From Mycobacteroides chelonae CCUG 47445 (GTDB taxonomy: Bacteria; Actinomycetota; Actinomycetes; Mycobacteriales; Mycobacteriaceae): DNA of 64,000 nucleotides. Every line of letters begins with the position of its first letter. Position 1 is the stretch's first letter. Of the stretch, positions 57,262 through 64,000 are shown piece after piece. The notes below the pieces were generated by a model. That model saw only the letters and a list, made by a program, of their open reading frames with translations, had not been told where the DNA came from and did not search any database. A program made the position numbers and the translations under genes. The DNA lies in NCBI RefSeq assembly GCF_001632805.1, contig NZ_CP007220.1, forward strand, positions 2,542,001-2,606,000. Reading direction: 5' to 3'.

Positions 57262-58260
57262 CAATCTGGCAGCGGCATGATCCGCGGTGAAGTTCTGCGC
57301 ATAGTGTGCTTTCGCTTCCCGGCCGAGTCGAGCGGCGACGGCAGGATCGGCATGACGGTCGAACGCAGCGGCGAGTCCGGATATGTCGTCGCGGTGCAGT
57401 GCCACCTCCCCGGGCGGCTGGAATTCCGGCAATGCTCCTTCGGTGGAGGCGATGACGTTCACCCCGAGTTGCATCGACAACGTCTGCACACCGCTCTGCG
57501 ATGCTTGACGGTAGTGCACGACTGACGCCTTGGCCTCTGAAAGAGGTTGCAGCACAGAATCATAGCTGTACGGTCCGCGAACCCACCGCACCGAGTCGGG
57601 TAACGCCCCGCGGATATCGCCGTCACCGATCAGCACCAGGTTATCGTCTCGCCATGCCGGACCATCGACATGCGCCTGCCACGCATCCAGGATGAGGCCG
57701 ACGTTCTTGTAGCCGTTGAGCCGCCCGACCAATACGAAATCCCGACGCCCGCCCGCGGGAACGAAGGACGGGACCCGTTGCGGGTCCAGATCACTCGTGA
57801 GCGGAACCACCCCGACCGGCGATGACTCGCGCCCGGTTATCTGCCGTGCGACGTAATCACTGAACGCCACCCGGTGAGCCGCGTTCTTGTCCCACCGGCG
57901 GAATGCGGCGCTTCTCCACCGCGGCACCTCTTCGGAGGCGTCGTGCGGCCGATCGTCGTGGATGAGTCGCACGCGCGGCAGGCCCGCGCCGAACACCTGC
58001 CACCGCGGGTCGCGGACCAGCTCGGCGATCACCACGTCTGGCCGAAAGGCCCGGACTTGCGGCACCGCGCGTGCCCATGACACCCAGCTTGCGGGTTCCT
58101 TGAGCGACGGCTCCAGGACCAGCTCGTAGTCCCGTGCCGGACCGGATTCCGGATGCTGATCGGAGGTCACCAACAGCACCTCGGCGCCCCGAGCACGCAG
58201 GGCCTCGGCATGCACGCGCGCCAATGGGCGCATCCACGGAGACAACCACAGGATTCTCAT
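57226..58260 (-). CDS. Glycosyltransferase (GT4-like)
   Basis: GT-B protein of 344 residues. The N-terminal domain MRILWLSPWMRPLARVHAEALRARGAEV and C-terminal VLVGRLNGYKNVGLILDAWQAH and SMQLGVNVIASTEGALPEFQPPGEVALH show the fold. The E-x7-E motif is not as clear as in its neighbour, so the GT4 label is tentative. It is the last gene of the three-gene wzx operon, 6 bp after the GT2-GT4 fusion gene. Confidence 0.8.
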   Translation of the reverse strand: MRILWLSPWMRPLARVHAEALRARGAEVLLVTSDQHPESGPARDYELVLEPSLKEPASWVSWARAVPQVRAFRPDVVIAELVRDPRWQVFGAGLPRVRLIHDDRPHDASEEVPRWRSAAFRRWDKNAAHRVAFSDYVARQITGRESSPVGVVPLTSDLDPQRVPSFVPAGGRRDFVLVGRLNGYKNVGLILDAWQAHVDGPAWRDDNLVLIGDGDIRGALPDSVRWVRGPYSYDSVLQPLSEAKASVVHYRQASQSGVQTLSMQLGVNVIASTEGALPEFQPPGEVALHRDDISGLAAAFDRHADPAVAARLGREAKAHYAQNFTADHAAARLLAICERLPRPH

Positions 58261-58266
58261 CCGGCA

Positions 58267-60258
58267 TCAATCCTTGAACACCGCGGTGAAGGCCTCCTCG
58301 TACGAATCCGCCATTGTCTCGATGGTGTACAGATCACGCATCCGGTCAAATCCCTTACGCCCCAATGCTGTCAGGCGGCCGCTCTCGGCAAGGGCATCCT
58401 TGAGGGCTGCCCGCCATGTCGGCACATCGATAGGGTCGACCACCACACCGCTACCGTGGTCGAGCATGTCGGGCACCGAGCAGACTGCGGAGCCGATGAC
58501 CGGCACCGCCCGCGCCATTGCTTCGAGAATCACCAGGGGAAAGGCCTCGCTTCGGCTGGGCACACAGAGCACATCGCAATCGGCCAGCGCATGCTCGGGT
58601 CCCGGAGACCAACCCCGCCAGTGCACACGATCGCGCACGGACTCAGGAGTGAGGGCTTCCAATCGTTGGCGATCGGGCCCGTCCCCGAATATGGAGAGTT
58701 GCCAATCGTATTCGGTCAATCCGCTCAGTGCCTCCACCAGCAGATGCGGATTCTTGTGCTCGACTATGCGCGACAGCATCACAAAACGTAACGGGCCGTT
58801 CGGTTCCCCGCGCTCGGGTGCTTGCTCGGGAAGTTCGCGGCGGCTGACGACTCCGTTGGGGGCGGTGAAGAAGCGTTTACCCACCCGCTGGTGTGCCGAC
58901 ACCTCGTCCCAGTGTCTCTGCGAGAGCGCGATGAACCCGTCGGCCCGGCTCATCGCCCTCGCGAGCGGGGCCGAATAGGTGCCCGTACGTAGCTCGGGCG
59001 GGATATGTGCCGCCACAAGCCATTTACGGTTACGTCCGGATGCACGCCACAGCGTTGCACATCCGGTCTCTGTGTTGGTGTCCCCCGACACCAGGATCGT
59101 GGGACCGTCGGCTGTCTCGAAGGCAGGGCACCACCAGGGTTGGCGCACCACGCGCACCGTCGGCGGGATCTCGGCCACCAACGGGCCGAATCGCTGCATG
59201 CATGCGATGGTCACCGAATATCCACGTCTATCCAGTTCGGTGGCCAGCAATACATGCTGTCGCTCGGCTCCCCCGTACACCAACCGGTTCGTGGTGAGAA
59301 TGATCTGTGGGCGCCCCGAGCCTGCGCCGACCCGTGCCGTGCGTGCCCGGCGTGCCCCGGGCTGCACGCGATCCAGCACGGAAGTCCCGGCCAGGTAAAG
59401 ATCGGCGGTGCGCACTCCCCTCGAATGCTCGAGTGTCAAAGCGATGTTCGCACGCAGCAGATCGTCGGAGCGGACGCTTCGACGATCATCTCCGGCGACA
59501 GTGCCCTTGGCGCTATGCATGACACCGGGTTCATCGACGAGAACCAGGCGCCAGCCCGCGGACCGTGCGCGCAGCTGCCAATCCGCCTCCTCGCCGTACA
59601 GGAAGAACTCCTCGTCGAATCCACCGACCTCATTCCAGGCCTGCCGATTGATCAATAGACAGGCCCCGGTGAGGTATCCGTCTACGGCCGTGGGGCGTGT
59701 CCGGTAGAGCTCAGAGACAACCCGGCCGCGCAAGGCCGGTGCGTAGCCCGCGCGTGACACCAACGCCCGCAGGAGATTGGGAGTGCGATGCCCGTTATCC
59801 CACGGGAGCTCACCGTGGTGCGGAGTGGCGGCCTGGATCGGTGGCGCTGCCGCCGCCACCTTGATTCCGGTCGCGAGCTGGGCGCGGGTCAGCGTGAGCG
59901 GCCCCCGCACGGCGGCATCGGGATTCAGCAGCAGCAGATGCGCTCCTGGCGTGAGATCTGCCAGCCTATTGACCGCCGCGGCGAATCCAAGATTTTCACC
60001 GGTACCGTGCCAATGCACGGCAGGATACTTCGCCCGCACGGCCTGCATTCCCGGGTAGTCCGGTCCCGAGTTATCCCACACGTGCACCGGAAGATCGCCA
60101 AGATGTTCGCGACAGGACTCCAGGCAGGCCGCGAGAAGGTCTGGCCTTCCATACGCCACGATGCACACTGCGATACCCCCATGCACCTCGCTCACTCGAG
60201 GAGGCGGCAAGTAGGCGCGATCCAGTTCGCGGTGCCTCTTCCTAGTCACGTCGATCAC
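58267..60258 (-). CDS. Bifunctional GT2-GT4 glycosyltransferase
   Basis: Protein of 663 residues made of two enzymes. Residues ~28-310 are GT2 (GT-A fold): AVCIVAYGRPDLLAACLES, the D-x-D-like LLNPDAAV, and the rhamnosyltransferase-like GACLLINRQAWNEVGGFDEEFFLYGEEADW. Residues ~320-663 are GT-B/GT4: VYGGAERQHVLLATELDRRG, MLSRIVEHKNPHLLVEAL and PSRSEAFPLVILEAMARAVPV. Two sugars would be added in sequence by one chain. Start ATG 60258 overlaps the flippase stop by 4 bp. Confidence 0.87.
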   Translation of the reverse strand: MIDVTRKRHRELDRAYLPPPRVSEVHGGIAVCIVAYGRPDLLAACLESCREHLGDLPVHVWDNSGPDYPGMQAVRAKYPAVHWHGTGENLGFAAAVNRLADLTPGAHLLLLNPDAAVRGPLTLTRAQLATGIKVAAAAPPIQAATPHHGELPWDNGHRTPNLLRALVSRAGYAPALRGRVVSELYRTRPTAVDGYLTGACLLINRQAWNEVGGFDEEFFLYGEEADWQLRARSAGWRLVLVDEPGVMHSAKGTVAGDDRRSVRSDDLLRANIALTLEHSRGVRTADLYLAGTSVLDRVQPGARRARTARVGAGSGRPQIILTTNRLVYGGAERQHVLLATELDRRGYSVTIACMQRFGPLVAEIPPTVRVVRQPWWCPAFETADGPTILVSGDTNTETGCATLWRASGRNRKWLVAAHIPPELRTGTYSAPLARAMSRADGFIALSQRHWDEVSAHQRVGKRFFTAPNGVVSRRELPEQAPERGEPNGPLRFVMLSRIVEHKNPHLLVEALSGLTEYDWQLSIFGDGPDRQRLEALTPESVRDRVHWRGWSPGPEHALADCDVLCVPSRSEAFPLVILEAMARAVPVIGSAVCSVPDMLDHGSGVVVDPIDVPTWRAALKDALAESGRLTALGRKGFDRMRDLYTIETMADSYEEAFTAVFKD

Positions 60259-61730
60259 CCATCAGTGGCCTCCTTACGGAGGATTTCCCGAACATCACGC
60301 AGGTGCACGGGCCCCGCCCACAGGTTCACGCCGACGTAGACACCGGCGGCGATGACGGCGGCGACCAACTCGGGGATCCACTGTGCGGCAAGGAGTAGCG
60401 CACCCACCGCGGCTGCGGTAGGTAATCCCAACCGCAACAGAAACATCCACGGTGTGCGATAACCCGCGCAGGTCGTCAACCTGATGCTGGCGGCAACCAA
60501 GCCCACCACCTCGCTTGTTACCAGCGCGATAGCCGCGCCCAGCGAACCCAGGTGCGGAATCAGCGCGACATTGAGAACGATGTTGGCAGCGAGATTGAAT
60601 ACATTGAGGCGCAGCAGAAATGTCTGATGATGTGCCGCGAAGAGCGCCTGGCTGACGGTGCCGGTGAGAAAGGTCAGCCCCACCGCGACCAGCAGCAACG
60701 GCATCACCAGGTTTGACTTGTCCACGAACTGCTCGGATCCCAGGAGTGCGACCAGATCTCGTCCGACGAAAAACCCGACGACCGAGACCGGAACCGCGAT
60801 GGCGAACATCAATCCCATGGATCGCTCGATGAAGGCGGCGAAACGCTCGCGCGAGGCGGCGAACAGTCCCGTCATCGTAGACAGGGTCGCGCCCAGGAAG
60901 AAGTTCCCCACCAGCGACAATGTGAACGCGGTCTGGTACGCCAGCCCATACCTGCCGACTTCCGCAGGTGTGCTCAACAGACTCAGTATCACACCGTCGA
61001 TTCGCCAGTAGAGGACGCCGATGATGAGCACCATCGTCTGCGGCAGGCTTTCGCGCACCAGGCCCCACGTCTCATTCGCCGACAGAATGATTCGCAACGG
61101 CGTGATCCGATGAGCCGCGATACCTTGAATCAGCAATAGTGCGGCCGGGGCCACCACCTGCGGCAGTGCATACCAAACATGTTCTGCGTCAACGGTGACC
61201 AGGAAAATCGTGACCCCCAGCATCGCTACCCGGGACAGTGTGTCCGCCAGTGCCACCGCCGAAAACCGGACCGAAGACATGAAGATCGGGTTCAGGCAGC
61301 TCGACAATGTCGTCAGGGTCAGACTCGCGCTGATGATCAGCAGCATCGACTGCACCTCGGGGTGATCCGCGTAAATGAGCCAGCCAGAGAGGGCCGCCAC
61401 TGCGGCCAGCGGGAGGCAATAGCTGAGCGAGAAAGCAAGATTGATACCGACCAAGCGTTGCAGACTGCCGGTGCCGGCCGAGACCCGCCGGACGATGACG
61501 ACGCCGATACCCAACTCTGTCAGGCTGGTCCATAAACCGATGAAGAAGATCGCGGCATTGAGATGCCCGTAGGACTCCGGCCCCAGAGCGCGGGTTGTGA
61601 GCGCGATCCCGGCGATGGAAGCGATGGTCCCCAGCACCCGGCCACCGAGTTGCCATGCCACGGCACTGGCGATCCGGCGCCCCGAGGCCGGCTCGGCGAC
61701 CGGGGATCCATCGGCCTGTTCGGATGTCAT
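60255..61730 (-). CDS. Wzx-like polysaccharide flippase (MOP superfamily)
   Basis: Membrane protein of 491 residues with about 12-14 helices. It has the polysaccharide-biosynthesis signature near its start (VAWQLGGRVLGTIASIAGIALTTRALGPESYGHLNAAIF) and continues with MOP-type helices. Wzx proteins flip lipid-linked oligosaccharide repeat units to the outer face. It heads an operon with the GT2-GT4 fusion and another glycosyltransferase and is divergent from a further glycosyltransferase gene at 61763. Confidence 0.87.
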   Translation of the reverse strand: MTSEQADGSPVAEPASGRRIASAVAWQLGGRVLGTIASIAGIALTTRALGPESYGHLNAAIFFIGLWTSLTELGIGVVIVRRVSAGTGSLQRLVGINLAFSLSYCLPLAAVAALSGWLIYADHPEVQSMLLIISASLTLTTLSSCLNPIFMSSVRFSAVALADTLSRVAMLGVTIFLVTVDAEHVWYALPQVVAPAALLLIQGIAAHRITPLRIILSANETWGLVRESLPQTMVLIIGVLYWRIDGVILSLLSTPAEVGRYGLAYQTAFTLSLVGNFFLGATLSTMTGLFAASRERFAAFIERSMGLMFAIAVPVSVVGFFVGRDLVALLGSEQFVDKSNLVMPLLLVAVGLTFLTGTVSQALFAAHHQTFLLRLNVFNLAANIVLNVALIPHLGSLGAAIALVTSEVVGLVAASIRLTTCAGYRTPWMFLLRLGLPTAAAVGALLLAAQWIPELVAAVIAAGVYVGVNLWAGPVHLRDVREILRKEATDG

Positions 61731-61762
61731 GTGCTACCTTGCGGCGATACGGGATGGGAACA

Positions 61763-62839
61763 ATGCAACGACGACTGCACGCGTATGTGGCTTTGCCGCA
61801 CGGCGTTTCGGCTTCGCAATGGGAGGCCCGGAACCACGCTGATGAGGTGCCGGACCGGGCGCCCTATGGACTGCACCGACTGTCCAACTACGGTGTGACG
61901 CCGACCTTCAGTGAGTTCTCTTTTGGGCGCCGCCTCGAGCGTGTGGCCGGTCAGATCCGTTATCGAACAGGTGATCTGGAGATCCTGGAAGTCGTCGCAG
62001 ACCGGGCGGCGCGTCGCGAAAGCGATGTCGTCTTCTGCTACGACGAACGCACCGGAGTGCCCGCGGCTTTTGCCGCAGCTATGCGGATGAGCCCACCGGT
62101 GGTGACCGGAGTCGGATGGCTTACCGAGCCCACGGACTCTTCGCCGATTCATCGGCGACTCGCGCGCCATGCGCTGGCCCGCAGCGCCGCGGTGTTTTCG
62201 CAGTCTCCCCCGCAGGTCGAACTGCTGTCGCGGGCCTGGGGCGTCGATGACGCCCGGCTGCATTTCGCGCCGGTGGGCATCGATACCGATTTCTATCGAG
62301 TGCAACCGTGGGAGAGCGCGGGCGCTCCCCTGGTGGTCAGCGCGGGTGAGGATGTCCACCGCGATCACGCACTTCTTGTCGAGGCGGTTTTGATCGCCCG
62401 CGAACAGTGTCCCGGCCTTGGGCTCGAGCTGGCCACAGCCCTGCCAATCACCGCGCCATCCGAGGTTGTCACGCTGCACACCGAGCGGCTGTACGGACGG
62501 ATGCGTGATCTGTACCGGCGATCCACACTCGTGGCGATCGCGGTGCGGCCCAACGTAATCACGGGTTCTGGCCTGACCGTCGCTCTGGAGGCCATGGCCA
62601 GCGGGCGCCCGGTGGTGATGACGGACAACCCGGGCATAGCGCATTACGTCCGCCACGATGTCGACGGTGTGTTGGTGCCACCCGGCGACCCCGATGCCTT
62701 CGCCCGTGCGATCGCAGATTTGGCGCGCGATCCTGACCGCGCCCGCGCCCTGGGACAGGCTGGGGCGCGGCGTGCACGGGCGGAGTTCAGCTCCGAACGG
62801 ATGTCTGAGCATTTCGCGAGCATTATCCATGGGGTTTAG
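61763..62839 (+). CDS. GT4-family glycosyltransferase
   Basis: Glycosyltransferase of 358 residues. The C-terminal domain has the retaining-GT4 pattern VAIAVRPNVITGSGLTVALEAMASGRPVVM and DGVLVPPGDPDAFARAIADLARDP. The N-terminal domain is less typical (FSFGRRLERVAGQIRYRTGDLEILE). The frame opens at 61655; ATG 61763 was chosen because GGGAA lies close upstream, with 61754 equally possible. It converges with the WecG/TagA gene (3 bp apart). Confidence 0.85.
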   Translation: MQRRLHAYVALPHGVSASQWEARNHADEVPDRAPYGLHRLSNYGVTPTFSEFSFGRRLERVAGQIRYRTGDLEILEVVADRAARRESDVVFCYDERTGVPAAFAAAMRMSPPVVTGVGWLTEPTDSSPIHRRLARHALARSAAVFSQSPPQVELLSRAWGVDDARLHFAPVGIDTDFYRVQPWESAGAPLVVSAGEDVHRDHALLVEAVLIAREQCPGLGLELATALPITAPSEVVTLHTERLYGRMRDLYRRSTLVAIAVRPNVITGSGLTVALEAMASGRPVVMTDNPGIAHYVRHDVDGVLVPPGDPDAFARAIADLARDPDRARALGQAGARRARAEFSSERMSEHFASIIHGV

Positions 62840-62842
62840 CTA

Positions 62843-63649
62843 CTACGCGTGCCAAGGCAGTGCGGGCTCGACGGCTGCCTTTCGTAACCGCACCACCGCG
62901 GCCGGTCCCTGTATCAGGTACCGGCGGGCCATGCGGCGGGGCTCCCGGCCCAACCGGTAGGACCACTCGAGTCCGTAGCGCTGCATCCATTCCGGAGCGC
63001 GCGTCGCCGCGCCGGCAAGGAAGTCTGCCGATGCGCCGAAGGCCAGCAGTACCGCCGCACCGGTGGTCAGGCCATCGCGTGCAATCCACAATTCCTGCAA
63101 AGGCTTTCCAAGCCCCACCACCAGGACATCGGTATCCGCGGCAGCAATGTCCCGCGCCAACGCATCGCTGCGATCCGAATCGGTGAGATCTGCGCGACCG
63201 GGTGCCCAGAGACCGGCCACCGCAAGACCCGGATAACGCTCATGCAGCACAGCACGAAGCCTGTCGTGCACCTGTGGCAGCCCGCCGAGGAATCCGACGC
63301 GGTGACCTGTGCGTGCCGCCTGTTCCAGAACCATCGGCAACAGGTCTGCTCCGGTAATCCGCGGCCAGTTCTGCCGAGTCTTGAGTCGGGCCCGGGCCAC
63401 GATCGGCGCCCCGTCGGCGAGCATCAACCAATCCAGCTCGGGACCCAGCGCTGCGCAATCAGGGTTCGCGCGACCAGATCCGAAATGATGGAAATGGTCC
63501 AAGTTCACCGAGCCGACCACAAGCGGCCGCGCATCACACGCTGAGGCACGTTGGGTCACCGCATCGAGCACATCACGCACCGAGCAAAGATCCACCGTGA
63601 CCTGCGAGATCGTCACCCTAATCGGCGGGCCCAGCTCATCTGTCGACAC
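62843..63649 (-). CDS. WecG/TagA/CpsF-family glycosyltransferase
   Basis: GT26-type enzyme of 268 residues: VGSVNLDHFHHFGSG near the start, LMLADGAPIVARARLKT, the RITGADLLP motif and the signature GLGKPLQELWIAR and GASADFLAGAATRAPEWMQRYGLEWSYRLG. The family transfers ManNAc(A) or related sugars to a lipid-linked acceptor at an early step of glycan assembly. GTG 63649 is preferred to a longer start at 63712. Its presence beside a Wzx-like gene supports lipid-linked repeat-unit assembly. Confidence 0.87.
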   Translation of the reverse strand: MSTDELGPPIRVTISQVTVDLCSVRDVLDAVTQRASACDARPLVVGSVNLDHFHHFGSGRANPDCAALGPELDWLMLADGAPIVARARLKTRQNWPRITGADLLPMVLEQAARTGHRVGFLGGLPQVHDRLRAVLHERYPGLAVAGLWAPGRADLTDSDRSDALARDIAAADTDVLVVGLGKPLQELWIARDGLTTGAAVLLAFGASADFLAGAATRAPEWMQRYGLEWSYRLGREPRRMARRYLIQGPAAVVRLRKAAVEPALPWHA

Positions 63650-63779
63650 GGCGGACAGCCTAGCGCCGTCGATTCCGGACAGCGGGCAAGTGTGGGTTAT
63701 GCTCGTGACCAATAACGCTGGTTATGGGACGGCGCGCCTGCTGCGGATAGTCCGGACGATAGCGAGAGTCGGAGCGCCC

Positions 63780-64000
63780 GTGAACGTCAACGACCTGGTC
63801 AAGCGGATCTTGAACCGGCGAATTGCGCTACTTCTGGTGATCCTGCTGATGTGCGGCGCGGGCGCGTACGGATACACCACCGGCGTCACCGTCCGAGCAT
63901 CCACCGCGTCGGCCGTGGTGATACCGCCCCCCACGTATTCGTCGACCGGCGACACCCTCGGTGCCAACCCCATGTTGAACCTCTCGCCAGAGAAGGCGCA
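63780..64000 (+). CDS. Wzz-like chain-length protein, 5' part only
   Basis: The first 73 codons of a gene that continues beyond the window. GTG 63780 starts VNVNDLVKRILNRR, followed by a transmembrane helix (IALLLVILLMCGAGAYGYTTG), then TVRASTASAVVIPPPTYSS and NPMLNLSPEKA. That layout (short basic N terminus, one helix, then an extracytoplasmic domain beginning VVIPPPTY) recalls mycobacterial and other actinobacterial Wzz-like chain-length determinants. The assignment is tentative because most of the protein is missing. Confidence 0.6.
   Translation, partial: MNVNDLVKRILNRRIALLLVILLMCGAGAYGYTTGVTVRASTASAVVIPPPTYSSTGDTLGANPMLNLSPEKA

Overview
The window is high-GC actinobacterial DNA, and I read it as the chromosome of a mycobacterium. 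The best landmark is the pdtaR / lipid-transfer thiolase / DUF35 / polA neighbourhood at 35.5-47.8 kb, which matches the order and relative orientation of Rv1626-Rv1627c-Rv1628c-Rv1629 in M. tuberculosis. Here it is interrupted by a complete branched-chain amino-acid ABC transporter operon. A close homologue of the secreted CBM2 protein Rv1987 and many exported lipoproteins agree. A rapidly growing species such as the M. abscessus-chelonae group is my inference, not something proved here.

Layout. 0-5.2 kb: small secreted proteins, a methyltransferase and a divergent XRE regulator/SDR pair. 5.2-7.0 kb: a small heat-shock protein with a CIRCE-type operator and a divergent HspR-like regulator. 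7.3-11.8 kb: an aromatic ring hydroxylation and cleavage cluster (FAD monooxygenase, FAA hydrolase, extradiol-type dioxygenase) with a divergent TetR gene and twin operators; between two of its genes lies the C-terminal stub of a lost acyl-CoA ligase. 11.8-14.1 kb: yaeQ and a DUF3297 gene flanked by two copies of a 52-bp repeat, then a membrane protein.

14,869-24,306 is a complete Tn7-like transposon. It has TnsA-, TnsB-, TnsC- and TniQ-like proteins, TGT...ACA ends, repeated 20-bp transposase-site-like motifs at both ends, and a perfect 5-bp target duplication (CTTAG). Its cargo is a GMC oxidoreductase, two AhpD-fold CxxC proteins, an unknown protein and a TetR regulator. It sits 3 bp of host sequence (plus the duplication) upstream of a small membrane-protein gene.

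24.3-35.5 kb: a two-component system whose sensor and regulator genes overlap tail to tail, with a shared 7-4-7 direct repeat in two nearby promoter regions; a MerR/SulP transporter pair with a MerR-type promoter (19-bp spacer); a TetR/reductase pair behind a nested palindrome; PAP2, CtaG-like and APH-like genes. 35.5-47.8 kb: polA, an HxlR/SDR pair, DUF35, the thiolase, a frameshifted membrane-protein gene, livFGMHK and pdtaR. 47.9 kb: a tRNA with a Leu (CAA) anticodon.

49.7-64.0 kb is a surface-glycan locus. An overlapping operon makes a modified nucleotide sugar (C-methyltransferase, glucose-1-phosphate cytidylyltransferase-like protein, PIG-L deacetylase, epimerase). It is followed by an RmlC-like epimerase, a degenerate C-methyltransferase paralogue, a GH6 glucanase, five glycosyltransferases including a GT2-GT4 fusion, a Wzx-like flippase and the start of a Wzz-like protein. 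Together these suggest a lipid-linked oligosaccharide or exopolysaccharide that is assembled on a carrier and flipped across the membrane.
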